Source of the DNA: Alisma plantago-aquatica | Lineage: Eukaryota; Streptophyta; Magnoliopsida; Alismatales; Alismataceae | NCBI GenBank assembly: GCA_963693085.1 | Contig: OY856409.1 | Location: 1,533,909,372 to 1,533,973,371, forward strand | Length of the DNA: 64,000 nucleotides | Direction of reading: 5' to 3' | In this document: piece by piece, positions 23,124 through 34,500 of the stretch | Layout: each line of letters begins with the position of its first letter | Numbering within the stretch: position 1 is the first letter of the stretch | Translations under genes and position numbers: made by a program | The notes under the pieces: model-generated | Told to the model about the DNA's origin: nothing | What the model saw: only the letters and a program-made list of their open reading frames with translations | Databases searched by the model: none

Positions 23124-23409
23124 TGTAATATCCCAGGATTTGAGGCCTCGGATAACATGATCTTAAAAGGAATGATTGGACTACCATTATCACCAAGGTG
23201 CACCTCCTTTTATGAGAGCCCATCACTAAAGAACTCTATAGTTAAGCGTGCTCAGCGTAGTACTAGGATGAGTGACCAGTCGGGAAGTTGATCCTGGCTT
23301 GCGCGTCAGTGAGGACAAAGTGCGCAGTTAAGGCTAGTCGTGGTCTGTGGGGCCAGTCGTCATTCCTGAAACTCTACTAGAGCCTAGGGTAGTGGGACCG
23401 GGCCTTACA
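23124..23409 (+). repeat. Cassandra LTR 3, with shortened 5S-derived core
   Basis: 286 bp, TGTAATATCCC...GGGCCTTACA. The 5S part (about 23195-23292) has lost about five bases between GCGTGCTCA and GTAGTACTAGG compared with LTRs 1 and 2. That loss falls in the 5S internal promoter region. Confidence 0.88.
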
Positions 23410-24360
23410 TTGAAGAATGAGCTTCCTCCAAGACCAACTTCCTTAAGTCATTTGTATCAGGTACTACCATCCTACCATGGTAACAAACTACCTAATCCTC
23501 ACACTCATAGCCATCCCATTTCTCACTACCATACTCTGACCTGATGTACTGAACCACAATATCAACCTGTTGTGCCTCTTTGGTTTGTTGCTTTAGAGTA
23601 GGTTTTATGTGCATGTCAACTAACAGTCCAACTAACAATGATACCTTAAGATGTATATTGTTTTGCCTCAAGGAGATAAGCATATCTCTTTTAAAGCACA
23701 CTAAGGAGTTCAATTGTGCTTTATCTAAGGTTGGTGATGATGATTTCCTACTTAGTGCATCAACCACTACATTGTCCTTCCATATATGATAATCAATTGT
23801 ACAATTGTTGTCCTTGATTAACTCCATCCAACAACACTGTCTCATGTTCAAATCATGTTGTGAGAAGATATATTTTAAATTCTTATGGTCTATGAAAATC
23901 TAGAATGTTTCTCCATAAAGACAATGTCTCCAGATTTTCAAAGATGGACTACAATAGCTAGCTCTAGATCATGTGTTGGATAATTCTCCTCGTGTTTCTT
24001 AAGCTGTCGAGAAGCAAAAGAAATCACTTATTTATCCTACATCAACACACATTCTAGGCCATTCTTAGATGTACCCTTTTCCTTGCTCAGGTAACACCAA
24101 CACATGTGCACTTGTTAACCTTTCTTTCAACAGCTGGAAAGAATGTTGAAACTTGTCATTCCAGACAAAAGGAACCTCCTTCCTAGTCAAGTTGGTTAGA
24201 GGTAAAGCTATAGAACTGAAGTTCTTAATGAACCTCCTATAATAGCTTGCCAGTCCTAGGAAACAGTGTATCTTTGTTGGTGTCTTTGGATGTTCCCATT
24301 GTAGGACAGATTCTACCTTCTTAGGATCAACACGAATACTTGAGGTAGATATTACGTGTC
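23410..24360 (-). pseudogene. Gypsy B RNase H and thumb region (truncated)
   Basis: Minus-strand remnant following the RT. The clearest piece is 23492-23851, with YHIWKDNVVVDALSRK, the highly conserved end of the gypsy RNase H domain, where ADALSR is usual. The integrase that should follow is absent, because the element ends at the Cassandra array at 23409/23410. 23852-24360 contains the degraded RT-RNase H connection with no long open frame. Confidence 0.82.
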
Positions 24361-25000
24361 CTAGAAAAGAAACTTCTGGTAACAGAACTTACATTTGCTA
24401 AAATTGGCATACAACTTATCCTCTCTTAGCAAAGTTAAAGCCTGACGGAGGTGTTGTTCATGCTGTTGAGCATCTCTACTGTATGTCAAGATGTCATCTA
24501 TGAAGACTACTATGAATTGAATAAGAAAAGGCCGAAAGATTCTATTCATGAGTTCTATGAATGTAGTTGGTGCATTAGTTAGTCCAAACAACATAATTAT
24601 GAACTCGTAGTGACCATACCTTGTCCTAAAGGCAGACTTAGGTATGTCACTCTCCTTGATACGTAACTGATGGTATCCCGACCTCAGATCTATCTTAGAA
24701 AAGATAGTTGCACCACACAACTGATCAAACATGTCATCTATCCTTGGCAGAGGATACTTATTCTTTATGGTTACTTTATTTAACTGCCTATAATCAATGC
24801 ATAACCGCATAGATCTGTCCTTTTTCTTAACAAAGAGAACTAGAGCACCCCATGGGGAAGTACTCGGTCGGATAAAACCCTTCTCAAGCAACTCCTACAA
24901 CTATTTCTTGAGCTCTTCCATCTCAGCAGGTGTCATTCTATACGGTGTTTGAGCTATTGGTTGCGTGCCCGGGATTAGATTAATCTCAAAATCAATCTCT
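24361..25000 (-). pseudogene. Gypsy B reverse transcriptase
   Basis: 176 open codons cover the fingers and palm: [60 protein letters not shown], and the catalytic FIDD box in [15 protein letters not shown]. The frame ends at 24361 after [10 protein letters not shown], where the wild-type family continues into LGH. The 24892-25000 linker is interrupted by stops. It is the same family as gypsy A, with high nucleotide similarity at 24563-24900 versus 1-350. Confidence 0.92.
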
Positions 25001-25608
25001 TAGGGCGGAGGAACACCTGGAAGTTCCTCAGGAAACACATCTTCAAACTCCCTAACTTTTGAAACTTCAGCAATACTAGGAATCTCTACTATGGTGTCTA
25101 CCACATGTGCCAAGAATGCAAAGCATCCTTGTCTCATCATCTTCTCAGCTACCATAACTGACATAAGATAGGTTGTAAGAATATTTCTATCTCTCTGAAA
25201 GATCCATGTGTCACCATCATCTGTGAACTCAGCTTGCTTGGAATCACAATCCAAGACAACCTTATACTTTTCTAGGGTGTTCATCCCAAGAATTATGTCA
25301 AACCCATGCATCTCAAGTGGTATAAGAACCACCTGAATGCGATGTTCAGAAAAGGAAAGAGTGCAGGGAGAACACACCTCCCACATCACTATAGATCCGA
25401 GAAAAGGAGTTTCTAACAACAAACTCTCTGCCCTATGACCAACTGCCATATTGCAGTCAAGAATCACTTCACTAGTGATAAAGGAATGTGTAGCACCCAA
25501 ATAAATTAAAACAAATATGAAGAAGTATGAAGATATATCAGAATGAAATAGTTCCATATGACCTGTCACAACTCGAGGGTTGACTACTGCTTCGGGTTGA
25601 TTCATCAC
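25000..25608 (-). pseudogene. Gypsy B aspartic protease, catalytic triad lost
   Basis: 202 codons between gag and RT. The expected D-S/T-G before ATHSF reads Y-L-G at residues 36-38, so both the catalytic Asp and the Ser/Thr are gone. The C-terminal motif FDIILGMNTLEKYKVVLDCD and the linker (VREFEDVFPEELPGVPPP) are preserved. With its paralogue at 644-1066 this makes two family members with independently destroyed active sites. Confidence 0.9.
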
Positions 25609-25639
25609 ATAGAATCTTATTGTTGCTTGTTTTTGACCC

Positions 25640-26690
25640 TGTGCTGGGTTGTTGGGGGCCGACGAACCACCTTGTGACGCTTGTCCACGTACTCTAGCGC
25701 TACTCGAAAACTGTCACCTCTGAGAGCCTTGTTGAGTTTGCCTCAGAGGTTGAGTCACACTTACATCTCTAGCACGACAATCTTTCATCAAATACTCCAT
25801 CTTTCTGCATATAAAATAGCCTCTACTCTCCCTATGTGGCATGGGTGGTCCTATTGCTGCTACTGATGTTGAGTTGTGGGCTTCCTCTGGTGGTAAACTA
25901 CGGCCTCTACCCCTACTCGACGTCCATTGCGTCTGGGTATTGAATCTTGGTGGTACTATTGGTGAAAAAATCTCAATTTCTTGAAACTTTCAGACCTCTG
26001 TCCTTGAAATTGAGTATACACCTTCTTACTACTAGTTTGTCACTTCTCAATCACTAACCTTTCTATCTATCTCACGGACTCCACGAAGGTAGCAAACCTC
26101 TCACTGTTCTCCAAAGCAGACACAGGAGTGGTCAATTCAGCATTCAACCCCTTCTCCAAATGCCAAATTCTCTCTTCATCAGTAGTTGCCATGTGCGGAC
26201 AGAATCGCAAAAGCTCCACGAACTTAGCCTCATACTCGCTAATGTTCATTGGTCCTTGCCTTAACCTCTCAAACTGAGATATATTTTCATCTAGGTAAGT
26301 TTTAGGGAAGTATCTAATGACGAATTCTCATCGGAATTCTTCCCATCTAATTTTGACACCTGGCCTCTTGCCCTCTTCTATTGTCCACCAACGGCCAGCA
26401 CTTCCTTTCAGAAGGTATACTACATGCCTTACCTTCTTAGCTTCAGGGATATTGAGGATTCTAAAAGCCTTCTCCAATTTAGTCAACCACAAGTCAGCAT
26501 CTATTGGGTCAGCTGTACTAGCATACTCAGTGGCTCCAACCCGACGAAACCTCTCAAAAGTCTTGCCAGATCCATGTACTTCATTATGGGATGGTGCCCT
26601 AGGTGCAGGTGGTGGCATCCTATCCGCCATATGCGTCATGGTTGCCATGAAATTCCCAAATAGAGCATGAAAAGCTGGGTTCTCTATCAT
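25640..26690 (-). pseudogene. Gypsy B gag
   Basis: Starts at Met 26690. The first 120 codons match the gypsy A gag (ADLWLTKLEKAFRIL, VYLLKGSAGRWWTIEEGKRP). A TGA at 26328-26330 interrupts WEEFR. The capsid end resumes at 26067-26249 (YEAKFVELLRFCPHMATTDE) and stops at TAG after FVESVR. The zinc knuckle near 25790-25830 has lost its first Cys and its His (reads Y-F-I-C...Y...C), so it could not bind zinc. Confidence 0.88.
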
Positions 26691-26923
26691 AGTTGGGTCA
26701 AACTGGGGATGTTCAGGTGCTAGTTCCTCCCTAGCCTAGTCCCTTGCACCTCCTCCTGGTGCAGCAACGCTGCTCTCAGCAGCATGTTCTTCGTGTGATC
26801 CAAACATCTTCAAGTTCTTCTCCTCCTCCTATATGATCATAAGGTCACTATCAGATAAACTGGAAGACACTAGAACAGACTCAACAACCTTAATCCTATG
26901 TCTCTATAGACTCAGCAAACCTA

Positions 26924-26937
26924 GAGCTCTGATACCA
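26924..26937 (-). other. Gypsy B primer binding site (initiator Met-tRNA)
   Basis: On the minus strand it reads TGGTATCAGAGCTC, complementary to the initiator Met-tRNA 3' end. It lies five bases from the LTR terminus. 26691-26923 is untranslated leader. Confidence 0.85.
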
Positions 26938-26942
26938 CTAAT

Positions 26943-28838
26943 TGTAATACACCGTATGAACAAAACATCATTAACTAAGCAGAAGCAATCATTAACAGCG
27001 GATTACTAAAAATCACTAAAAATTAAAACCATTTACAAGGAGATCCATACGCAAGAAAACTCTTTCAACAAGAACCAAAGTATTTCAATTACATCCTAGT
27101 TCATAAAGTACATGTCATGTACCATCTCTTCTTGAGAAGTACATACATCAACTACCCTGTTAAAACTATACATAGGTAGTAAAAGAACCTCGAGGCATCA
27201 AGCCAAAATATTTGATCTATCATTAAAGACTAACTACTGACTCTGAGGACCTGAGAGTACATAGATGACACATACGACTCTATACACAAGATATGACAGC
27301 CAATGTCTCCACCTGAGAATTCCTTGTTGTCCTTGTTGTTGCTGCTGCTCTTCCCCTGCTGTAGGGTTTCTGTCTCTTCTTCCGCGTCTACCTAAAAAGT
27401 GTTGGTGACCAACGGAGTGAGACCCAATCCCAATGAGAGATATAACTCTCATCCAAAAACACTATTATTGCAATTAAATAGAATAAAACTGAGAAGAGGA
27501 ATCATATATATTCAACAGTAGATGAATCATTGTCTAAACAGATTAGAGCAATATTCTTATTCAAAGCACATCAGCTATAACTGATATAGTAGCATATCAT
27601 CTATTCAATAAGGAATATGAAGAACATGTATAACATCTATTCATATAGGATATGCTAAGCAAGATAACATCAACCAATGATTCTCGTATTTCAACCTTAA
27701 GCAAATATGCTACATGGCTGATTATATTTTACAATCATACTTAAGCCATGAGGAGATGAGGTATACCGCTCATACTCCAACCGACCATGATGGCATAAAG
27801 CATCGGTTCCATACATAGGTCAAGGAAGAGCCGAATTTCCATGACATCATACTCCTCAGTCAGTGTGAGTACAAATTGTAGGACATCTCGTGTCTCTGTT
27901 AAATAGTTTTCCAGAGTATACTGGCAACTTCACTATAGATCTATAGTGGCGGCTACACTCTCTTCGCAATCGAGAGATTTCATGTTTATCTCACATCGAT
28001 CTGACAATAACATCATCAGGATATTCGTGATACATCTATCCCGACACATATAATGAAGGATTGAGAGATTTAATGTTTATCTCACATCAATCCCACATTA
28101 GGGTGTAAGGATATTTGTGCCCATAACCCCTACATACTCAATAGTATGCCCTGCAGGAGATCCCATGGGAAAACCTATTTCACCATCACCAACTACTGAC
28201 GATGATGGATCTATGGCCAAGGCTCTACATGATAAGATTTCACTTGATTAATTAAGTACATTACCATATTATTTTAGCACCAGTCAGGTTTTCAACCATA
28301 AATTATTATAACAAATGCTACAAAGAATGTATAATATCAAGTACTTTTCGAATCTTTATAAAAGATTGGAATCTCAATCCCATGTCATATCATGGGAATT
28401 ATCATCCCTTAAGAAAGTCATCATCATGATTACATAAAATGGGTATTGAAACCCTCAGTTCATCATAGAACACTTGTTACCACTTATCAGGTAACTAATA
28501 CCTTCATGTCAGCTGACCAAGGTAAACATGATACGTGCTACACAAGCATCTCACATGGCTCATAAGGCCCATTTCATCTCTTGTTACCTCTCACTAGGCA
28601 ACAAAGCATGTTATGGCTCATAAGGCCCATTAATTATTTCAATAAATGAAACATCATAGCTCATACCTGGCTATGTTCATCATCTCATGATACCTGCATG
28701 GTTAGTGCACATGATAACAATTATATCAATTTCATTTCAGCACTATACAATATAAGAGTAACATCACTATTCCTCATTAGGGTTAGTGTTTCCCAATTCA
28801 TGTCAATCAGGGATACTCATCCCATTACCAAAAAATTA
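26943..28838 (-). mobile_element. Gypsy B 5' LTR, truncated
   Basis: Starts TGTAATACACCGTATG on the plus strand beside the PBS. Blocks shared with the gypsy A and C LTRs appear in the same order: AACAGCGG near 26995, AATCTCCACCTGAG-like near 27305, GTGAGACCCAATC near 27415, GGAGATGAGGTATACCGCTC near 27750, and ACATACTCAATAGTATGC near 28133. It breaks off at about 28838, where an opposite-strand gag fragment begins. The promoter end of the LTR is therefore missing. Confidence 0.78.
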
Positions 28839-28841
28839 GAG

Positions 28842-29718
28842 TTATGGTCTATCATCTACCTTCTGAAAGGTAGTGTTGGCCACTGGTGGGCCATCGAGGA
28901 GGAGAAGCGACCTGATGAGGAGATCAGTTGGGAGGTTTTCCGGCACAAGTTCTTCAGCAGATACTTTCCAAAGACGTATTTGGATGAAAAGATCAAGCAG
29001 TTTGAGTGTCTGCTCCAAGGAATAATGAGTGTCACCGAGTATGAAGCCAAGTTCATGGATTTGTTGAGATTTTGTCCTCACATGGTGATGACAGATGATG
29101 AGCGAATCAGACGGTTTATGAAAGGTCTGAGTGCTGAGTTGTCAACACCACCTACTGCCCTGGAAAATAGAGAATGGTTTTCCACGTTCATGGAGTCTGT
29201 TCGGAGGATTGAAAGGTCTGTCAGGAAGAAAAATGAATCCATGACCCAGAAGAGGCATGCTCAGTTTCAGAAGCAGATGTTTGGTGGCTTCAAGAATCCA
29301 AGGTTTTTGGCATCTTCTGCGACGTAGAGTTCTCATGCACCATCTCAGTGGTCTCTGAGTAAAGGAAGAGGGCGTGGATTTTTTCCATCCAGAGCTCACA
29401 GCACATCATCAATTGTAGTAACAGGGTCGGCTAGGCCACAGATAGAAGGAAGGTCATGTTATCACTGTGGACATATTTGGCATTTGTGGTCAAATTGCCC
29501 TAGAAGAGACGTTGAAGTAACACTGCAACCAAGATAGAGTCAACAAGTGTCTGGCAAATAGTAGTCTAGTGGACGAGGATGTGGACAAGCGTCACAGGCC
29601 AGATCATCTTCTCAAGGAAGCAGAGGGCGAGGAAGACCACAAGCAATGGCTCGAGTCTATGCTATGAGTCAGCCAGAGGCGATAGTCAACCCGCGAGTGG
29701 TGGCAGGTCATAACATGC
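28842..29718 (+). pseudogene. Gypsy gag fragment in opposite orientation
   Basis: Plus-strand gag of the same family as gypsy A and B: YLLKGSVGHWWAIEEEKRPD, FPKTYLDEKIKQFECLLQG, YEAKFMDLLRFCPHMVMTDD and VRRIERSVRKKNES in one long frame (to 29327), then a basic linker with stops. An intact CCHC knuckle reads CYHCGHIWHLWSNC (about 29458-29500). Both ends are sharp joins: on the left to the gypsy B LTR, on the right (29718/29719) to the gag-only copia copy. There is no LTR, PBS or N-terminus, so it is a rearranged fragment. Confidence 0.85.
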
Positions 29719-30854
29719 TTCTCCTCTTCATGTAAGACATGCCTTCTTCCTCTTTTAAAAGAAGACATAACTTTCTCCCCCTTTGTCATTTCAAAAAGTG
29801 TGGTTATGAAGAAATAAGAAACATCACTTGTTAAAGAGAAAGGAGATAACACAAATATATATAAGGAGAGTAGAAGAGCACAGATAGGGGCTTGTCCAAG
29901 CATAGAAAGAAAAGCACGTTAAAGCATATACTTGAACAACCCAAAAAGCAAGATAAAGTGCTGCAGAAAAAATAATAAACAAAATTTTGACCCTCAAGAT
30001 GACAGAATTTGACCAAAAACCATCAGAGCTCATCGCGAAGCATGAGTCTTGCTCAGAAGGTTGTTTCTGCATGAAAAACACTAGTCTTGCACCAAAAACT
30101 AAAACGGGAGAAAATCTGCATAAAATCCAAAAATACTCCAATTTCTACATATAATGTAGATCTATGTACCCTGCATCACAATGCTAAGCAAGCACCTCAA
30201 GATAGTAGATATGCAATTCAAGGAACAATCTTGAGCATGTATGAGACAAGATACAAGCATAGCATATAGATGAGAAAAGATGCAAATCATAAACAAGGAT
30301 AGAACTACATGTATATGAACTACTAATAGATGATATCACAAGTTAGGACTACTACTAGGATCTAGATCATAGCAAGAGATACCAAAAGATATGCAAGATA
30401 AAGCAATCTATGAGTAGATGTAGAGATATATCCAAACAAAGAGATATGCAATTTTAGACGCATGAAAGGATATAACTCACAAGATATGCATCCTTACCAA
30501 AAGATGATTACCCCTAAGAATCTCAAAGTTGTATCAAAACAAGATATACACCTAGATAGATGTAGCAAGTTAGAGCACAACGGAAGCAATTTAAGACACA
30601 ACCAAGAGATCCAAAGAGATCATCATCAAAACTTGCAAACCAACTCAAAGCAAGTAATTGCGACATATAAATATACCAATTTAGAGCAATTAGAGAGATA
30701 GAGTTGTAAGCAATATAGGCAATTTTGAACATGGCAATATGTATATATAAAGGTACCAAATGAGAGTGCCAAAGAATAAGGCTATTGGTTGAGAAAATCT
30801 AGTTGAGAGAGAAATTCTCATTCAATAAGCCAACTGTGTATTCTGTGCATAGTA

Positions 30855-30965
30855 TTATCGGTTGAGTTCTGTGCATTGACAACTCGACCGATGACATCTG
30901 TTGGCAACACCCATTGGTGCCTATAGGTCGAGTTTCTATCAGGACAAACTCAACCGATAGATCTG
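30855..30965. repeat. GGTTGAGTT/AACTCGACCGAT inverted repeats inside the gag-only element, copy 1
   Basis: Two imperfect inverted pairs built on CGGTCGAGTTT and AACTCGACCGA, with 15-25 base loops. The same motif forms the U3 array of this family's LTR (57447-57677), so part of the LTR array design recurs in the internal non-coding region. Copy 2 has it at 59455-59560. Confidence 0.75.
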
Positions 30966-31355
30966 CTGTCAAAAAGCACATATATTTAATAAAAACATAT
31001 TTAAAGGCATGCTAAAATACAAACCATATCTACAAATGTCTAAGCAAATTAGTAATGAACTATAGAAGCATTAGAAATAGTATTTGAGCAAGAATGTGAA
31101 GAGAATCACAAGATACCACTTTTGACTCAAAAATCATATGTATAGTGCACACCATCTTGACAAAACAAGTTAGGATTGGTTATAAGCAAGAAAAACATTA
31201 CCTTTGTGCTTACCATTCCTTTTTCCACTTATTGTCACCCTCTACACATCTCACCTTTCTTCTTTCATGTGGATTGACAAGTCAACTTGCAATTCAATAG
31301 CTCAAGTCAATCCATTTATAAGTACCTACAAGTAGAAAGATGAAATGGTCCACAA

Positions 31356-33226
31356 TCATATTTTTGGGTCAGGAGGGGTTAGTTTAGCAACCCAAGTCCT
31401 ATTGCTCTTGGGTGCTTTCCTAAAAGGACAACAAGTAGAATAATGACCAAAATCATTGCAATAGTTGCATGTGCCCATAGTCTTGGAACTAGAGGATTCT
31501 CCATGGAATCTTGGAGGTCCTTTATCTTTGTTGTTCCCTTGACTGCTATCATACCCTAAGCCATGTCTACCAATTTGTTTAGTAGTATGGTGTAGGATGT
31601 CATTAAGACTCTTTTTACCAACTAAGAATCTTTGCAAAGAGGATCTCAAACTGTCATTATCATGCTTAAGAGAAGCAATAGTAGAAGATAAATTATTGAT
31701 ATTATCTCTAGCATGAAAAAGATCATTTTCTAAGCAAAGATCTTCACTTAAATAAGAACCTCTATCAATATGAAGAGCAGCAACATCATTCTCTCTACTA
31801 GTAGAACTAGAATAAGATTCATGCACATTGATTTTAGCAAGCAAGGAGGCATTTTCTATTTCTAATTATTGCAAAATAAAATATTTTTCTTTGTTTTCAG
31901 ATTTAAGAACATCAATATCATGCATGACAGAATCAATAATTAAAGTATGCTCTTCATTAGAACTAGGCATTAGAGGTTGAACTTCTAGAAATATCACCTT
32001 ATAAAGTAAACTAGTATTTTCAAGTTTAAGAGAATCTACTCGACCATCATTTTTATCATCAAGCAAGCAAGAATTATCATGTTCAAAATAATATAGTTCT
32101 ACATGCAAATTATCAACAATTTTAGCAAGCTTTTTCTTTTTCCTTTTAGAAGACTTAAGAGAGGCACAAATATCATGAATAATAGCAATCAAAGATTCTT
32201 TATCTAAAGAGTTTAGATTTACCTCACTTGAGTCTTCACTTTTTGATGCTATAAGAGCAAAATGGCATTCTCCTTCATCACTAGAGCTTGATCTTGATCC
32301 TTCACTTGAATCTTCACTTGAGCTTGAGATGGAGGAGCCACTTGATCTTGAATGTCATTTCTCCTTCTTCTTGTGAAGATGGGTCTTTTTGCCTTGTGGG
32401 CAATCTTCCTTGTAGTGCCCCTTCTTTTCAGATGTGAAGCGCCAGATGGAGGAGGACTTGCCTTTGTAGAGACCACCCTTGGAGTACATGGCATCTTCTT
32501 TAGCTTGAGAGGATGTAGAGACTTGTTCCATGATAGCTTCAATTTGAGCCTTCATTTCAGCCTTCTTCATTCTCTTTAGCTCTTTCTTCTCTTGTCTTTC
32601 TACTTCCTCCCTCTTGTCAAGTGTGGCTTCATGTGCTTGTAGATTTCCAATGAGCTCTTCAATAGGAATATCCCTAAGAGACCTTTCTTCTTCATGGAAG
32701 TCACCTTGGGTTCCCATCTCTTGGGGAGAGTTCTAAGGTTCTTTGGGTTGATCTCTCCACTAGACATAGGATGTCCTAGAATAGCAAGACCATTCAAAAT
32801 GGTGTTGAACCTTGAGTACATGTTGGTTATTCTCTCCTCCATTCCCATCTTGAAGTTCTCAAGCAGCCCTTTGAGCATGTAGACTTTGCTTTCCTTCACT
32901 TGATCTGTCCCTTAATAAGTGATGCAAAGCTTTCTCCATACCTTGTAGGCTGTTTCACATGAAGAAATCCGGTTGAACTCGGTGGGGGTCATGGAGGCAT
33001 AGAGTATGTGCATGGCTCTAGCATTCAAGGATGCTTTCTTCAAGATATCTTCATCCCATTCTTCAATCCTTGTCTTTGGTAGCGTGTATGGGTTGTTCAC
33101 CATTTGCCACATCTCAATACTTGATCCTTGGATGTAGAATTGAAGCCTTCTTCTCCAATAGAGGAAATTTCTCCCATCAAAGATTGGAAGGTTGGTCAAG
33201 AATCTCCCTCCTAGGTAGTCACCCAT
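31356..33226 (-). pseudogene. Gag of gag-only copia element, copy 1
   Basis: Starts MGDYLGG at 33226. The N-terminal capsid region (FDGRNFLYWRRRLQFYIQGS, MTPTEFN) matches copia gag (UBN2/DUF4219 class). TAA interrupts after RKLCITY, where copy 2 has Glu. The frame continues with VYMLKGLLENFKMG and then shifts near 32700. The first zinc knuckle is decayed (RFTSEKKGHYKEDC). The C-terminal part (31844-31356) has a Ser/Asn-rich coiled region, QIGRHGLGYDSS, and a second intact knuckle CNYCNDFGHYSTCC. Confidence 0.88.
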
Positions 33227-33262
33227 CTTCTCCTACTTGTTGAAATATGCTTGGAGATGAAC

Positions 33263-33559
33263 CCGCTCTGATACCAATTGTTGGATCCTAGATGGGTGAT
33301 TAGATGCTCTAGAGGGGGGGTGAATAGAGCTGAAAGCACTTAAACAAAACTCATTAAACCTTTAAGATATATGACAAGATAAGGTTGCTAAATAGGTAAT
33401 TTGAGTGCAACTAAAACATACATAGAAAGGGAGAGATAGATTGAACATTCACCAATTAGACAAGCTATTTAGAGTGGTTCCACACTTCAAACTAGAAGTG
33501 TGTCAGTCCACTTGCCTTGAGAGGTCAACCTCTAGGACTTCCAAACTATTGCACTCTTA
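33263..33559 (-). mobile_element. Gag-only copia copy 1: PBS and truncated 5' LTR
   Basis: The PBS (33263-33276) reads TGGTATCAGAGCGG on the minus strand. The LTR starts at 33279 (TGTTGGATCCTAGATGGG) and matches 61880 onward until about 33559, where CACTCTTA joins gypsy gag sequence. The LTR end is therefore internal, not a true terminus: a deletion or illegitimate recombination, not a clean insertion. Confidence 0.85.
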
Positions 33560-34320
33560 GATACCATGATGAGGGCACTTCCTTCGAAGCTCCTTGAATC
33601 TCTCCCATGCTTCTGCGGGTGATTCTCCAAGAAGTTGGGCGAAGTGGTTTATCTTCCCCCTAATTTTGTAGGTTAATGAAGGAGGAAAAACTTTTCCAGG
33701 ATTTTTTCTTCCAAGGGAGCCTATATGGTGATGATTGGCTCCCTATCAAGCGAGTTGTACCAACTCAGAGCCCTTCCGGAAAGAGTGAAATGAAAAATAT
33801 GTAGCATTATTGCATCAAAGGCAACTCCGGCTTGCGGAACCAGTCGGCAAAGTGCCTTGAACCTCTTCAAGTGATCCATGTAGTCATCTCCAGAACCACC
33901 AGAGAATGAAATGCCCTGCATGATTTGAATCCGTTGTGTCCAGATTTTGAAGTTGGGTATGTTGATGATCAGTGGCTGAACTGGATGATTGTCTTCATAG
34001 TTCTTAGGGACGACATAGTCCCTCAATTGCTTGTTTCTTAGCTCCAGCTGGGAAGCTTGGTTAGCTGCTTCATTTTCGGCTCAGATACAGGCATGTTTTT
34101 CAGCTCGGATTTCCACTTGGATCTGAGCATGAGTGTCGGCGATGAGTTGTGCTCTCTGGGCAACAATGGCAGCATTGACCCTTTCCATTACTAACGCAGC
34201 TTGGCATTGATCTTCAGCCATTTGCCTGGCTCTTTGGCGGTTAAGTCAGATGCAACGGTGGAAGCTTCTCTCTACCTCACAGTCGTACTCTGGATCAGGG
34301 GAGAATCTGAGTATATGCAA
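33560..34320 (-). pseudogene. Gag fragment of an Asp-primed gypsy element (element D)
   Basis: Read leftward from about 34310: a Gln/Glu-rich coiled-coil head, then LRDYVVPKNYEDNHPVQPLI, HLKRFKALCRLVPQAGVAFD and FHFTLSGRALSWYNSL. After a stop the sequence continues with GESPAEAWERFKEL and ends at CPHHG, where the copia LTR begins. CPHHG and the tRNA-Asp PBS place it in the Athila/Tat group, but it is distinct from the element at 13394-21504. Everything downstream (pol, 3' LTR) is missing. Confidence 0.85.
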
Positions 34321-34482
34321 TGGTTGCATACATGTCTTCTACCCGAGTAAAGGAAGAAACACACCTTTTAGATGATGCAAGAGATATGATGAATTCAAAA
34401 AGATATGGAGTAATGCTTTAAAGGAAAGTGTAAAACCCTAACCAACTAGAAAGATGGTAAATGAAATTAAAATGTTTCGTTG

Positions 34483-34500
34483 TCCCCAGCAACGATGCCA
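34483..34500 (-). other. Element D primer binding site (Asp-tRNA)
   Basis: The plus strand reads TCCCCAGCAACGATGCCA, the 3' end of Asp-tRNA with three changes. It sits six bases from the LTR start TGATGGAGC. 34321-34482 is leader. Confidence 0.85.

Larger units (their letters stand above)
21778..23409 (+). mobile_element. Cassandra TRIM retrotransposon, tandem array
   Basis: Three internal regions alternate with three LTRs: internal 21778-22029, LTR 22030-22320, internal 22321-22576, LTR 22577-22866, internal 22867-23123, LTR 23124-23409. Each internal region is about 255 bp, starts with the Met-tRNA PBS (TGGTATCAGAG(C/T)CATAACC) and ends in the polypurine tract AGTGGGGGAGA. No protein is encoded. 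Cassandra is a known non-autonomous family whose LTRs carry 5S rRNA sequence, and all three LTRs here do. The array abuts the truncated pol of gypsy B at 23410, so it was probably inserted there. Shared internal LTRs suggest recombination between elements. Confidence 0.9.
29719..33278 (-). mobile_element. Gag-only copia element (TR-GAG type), copy 1, internal region
   Basis: Nucleotide match, base for base in long stretches, to 58308-61879. In element order: PBS, gag (33226 down to about 31356), then about 1.6 kb of non-coding DNA (31355-29719). No protease, integrase or reverse transcriptase motif exists in either copy. The last roughly 275 bp and the 3' LTR are missing because of the join at 29718/29719. 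The minus-strand CTTTTTGAAATGACAAAGG near 29788 resembles the 3' non-coding region of the SIRE-like element at 44660. Confidence 0.88.

Noticed and set aside
22102..23292. 5S rRNA genes
   Set aside because: Only the internal promoter part of 5S is matched, three times, each inside a Cassandra LTR. The 5' third is poor and the flanks are LTR sequence.
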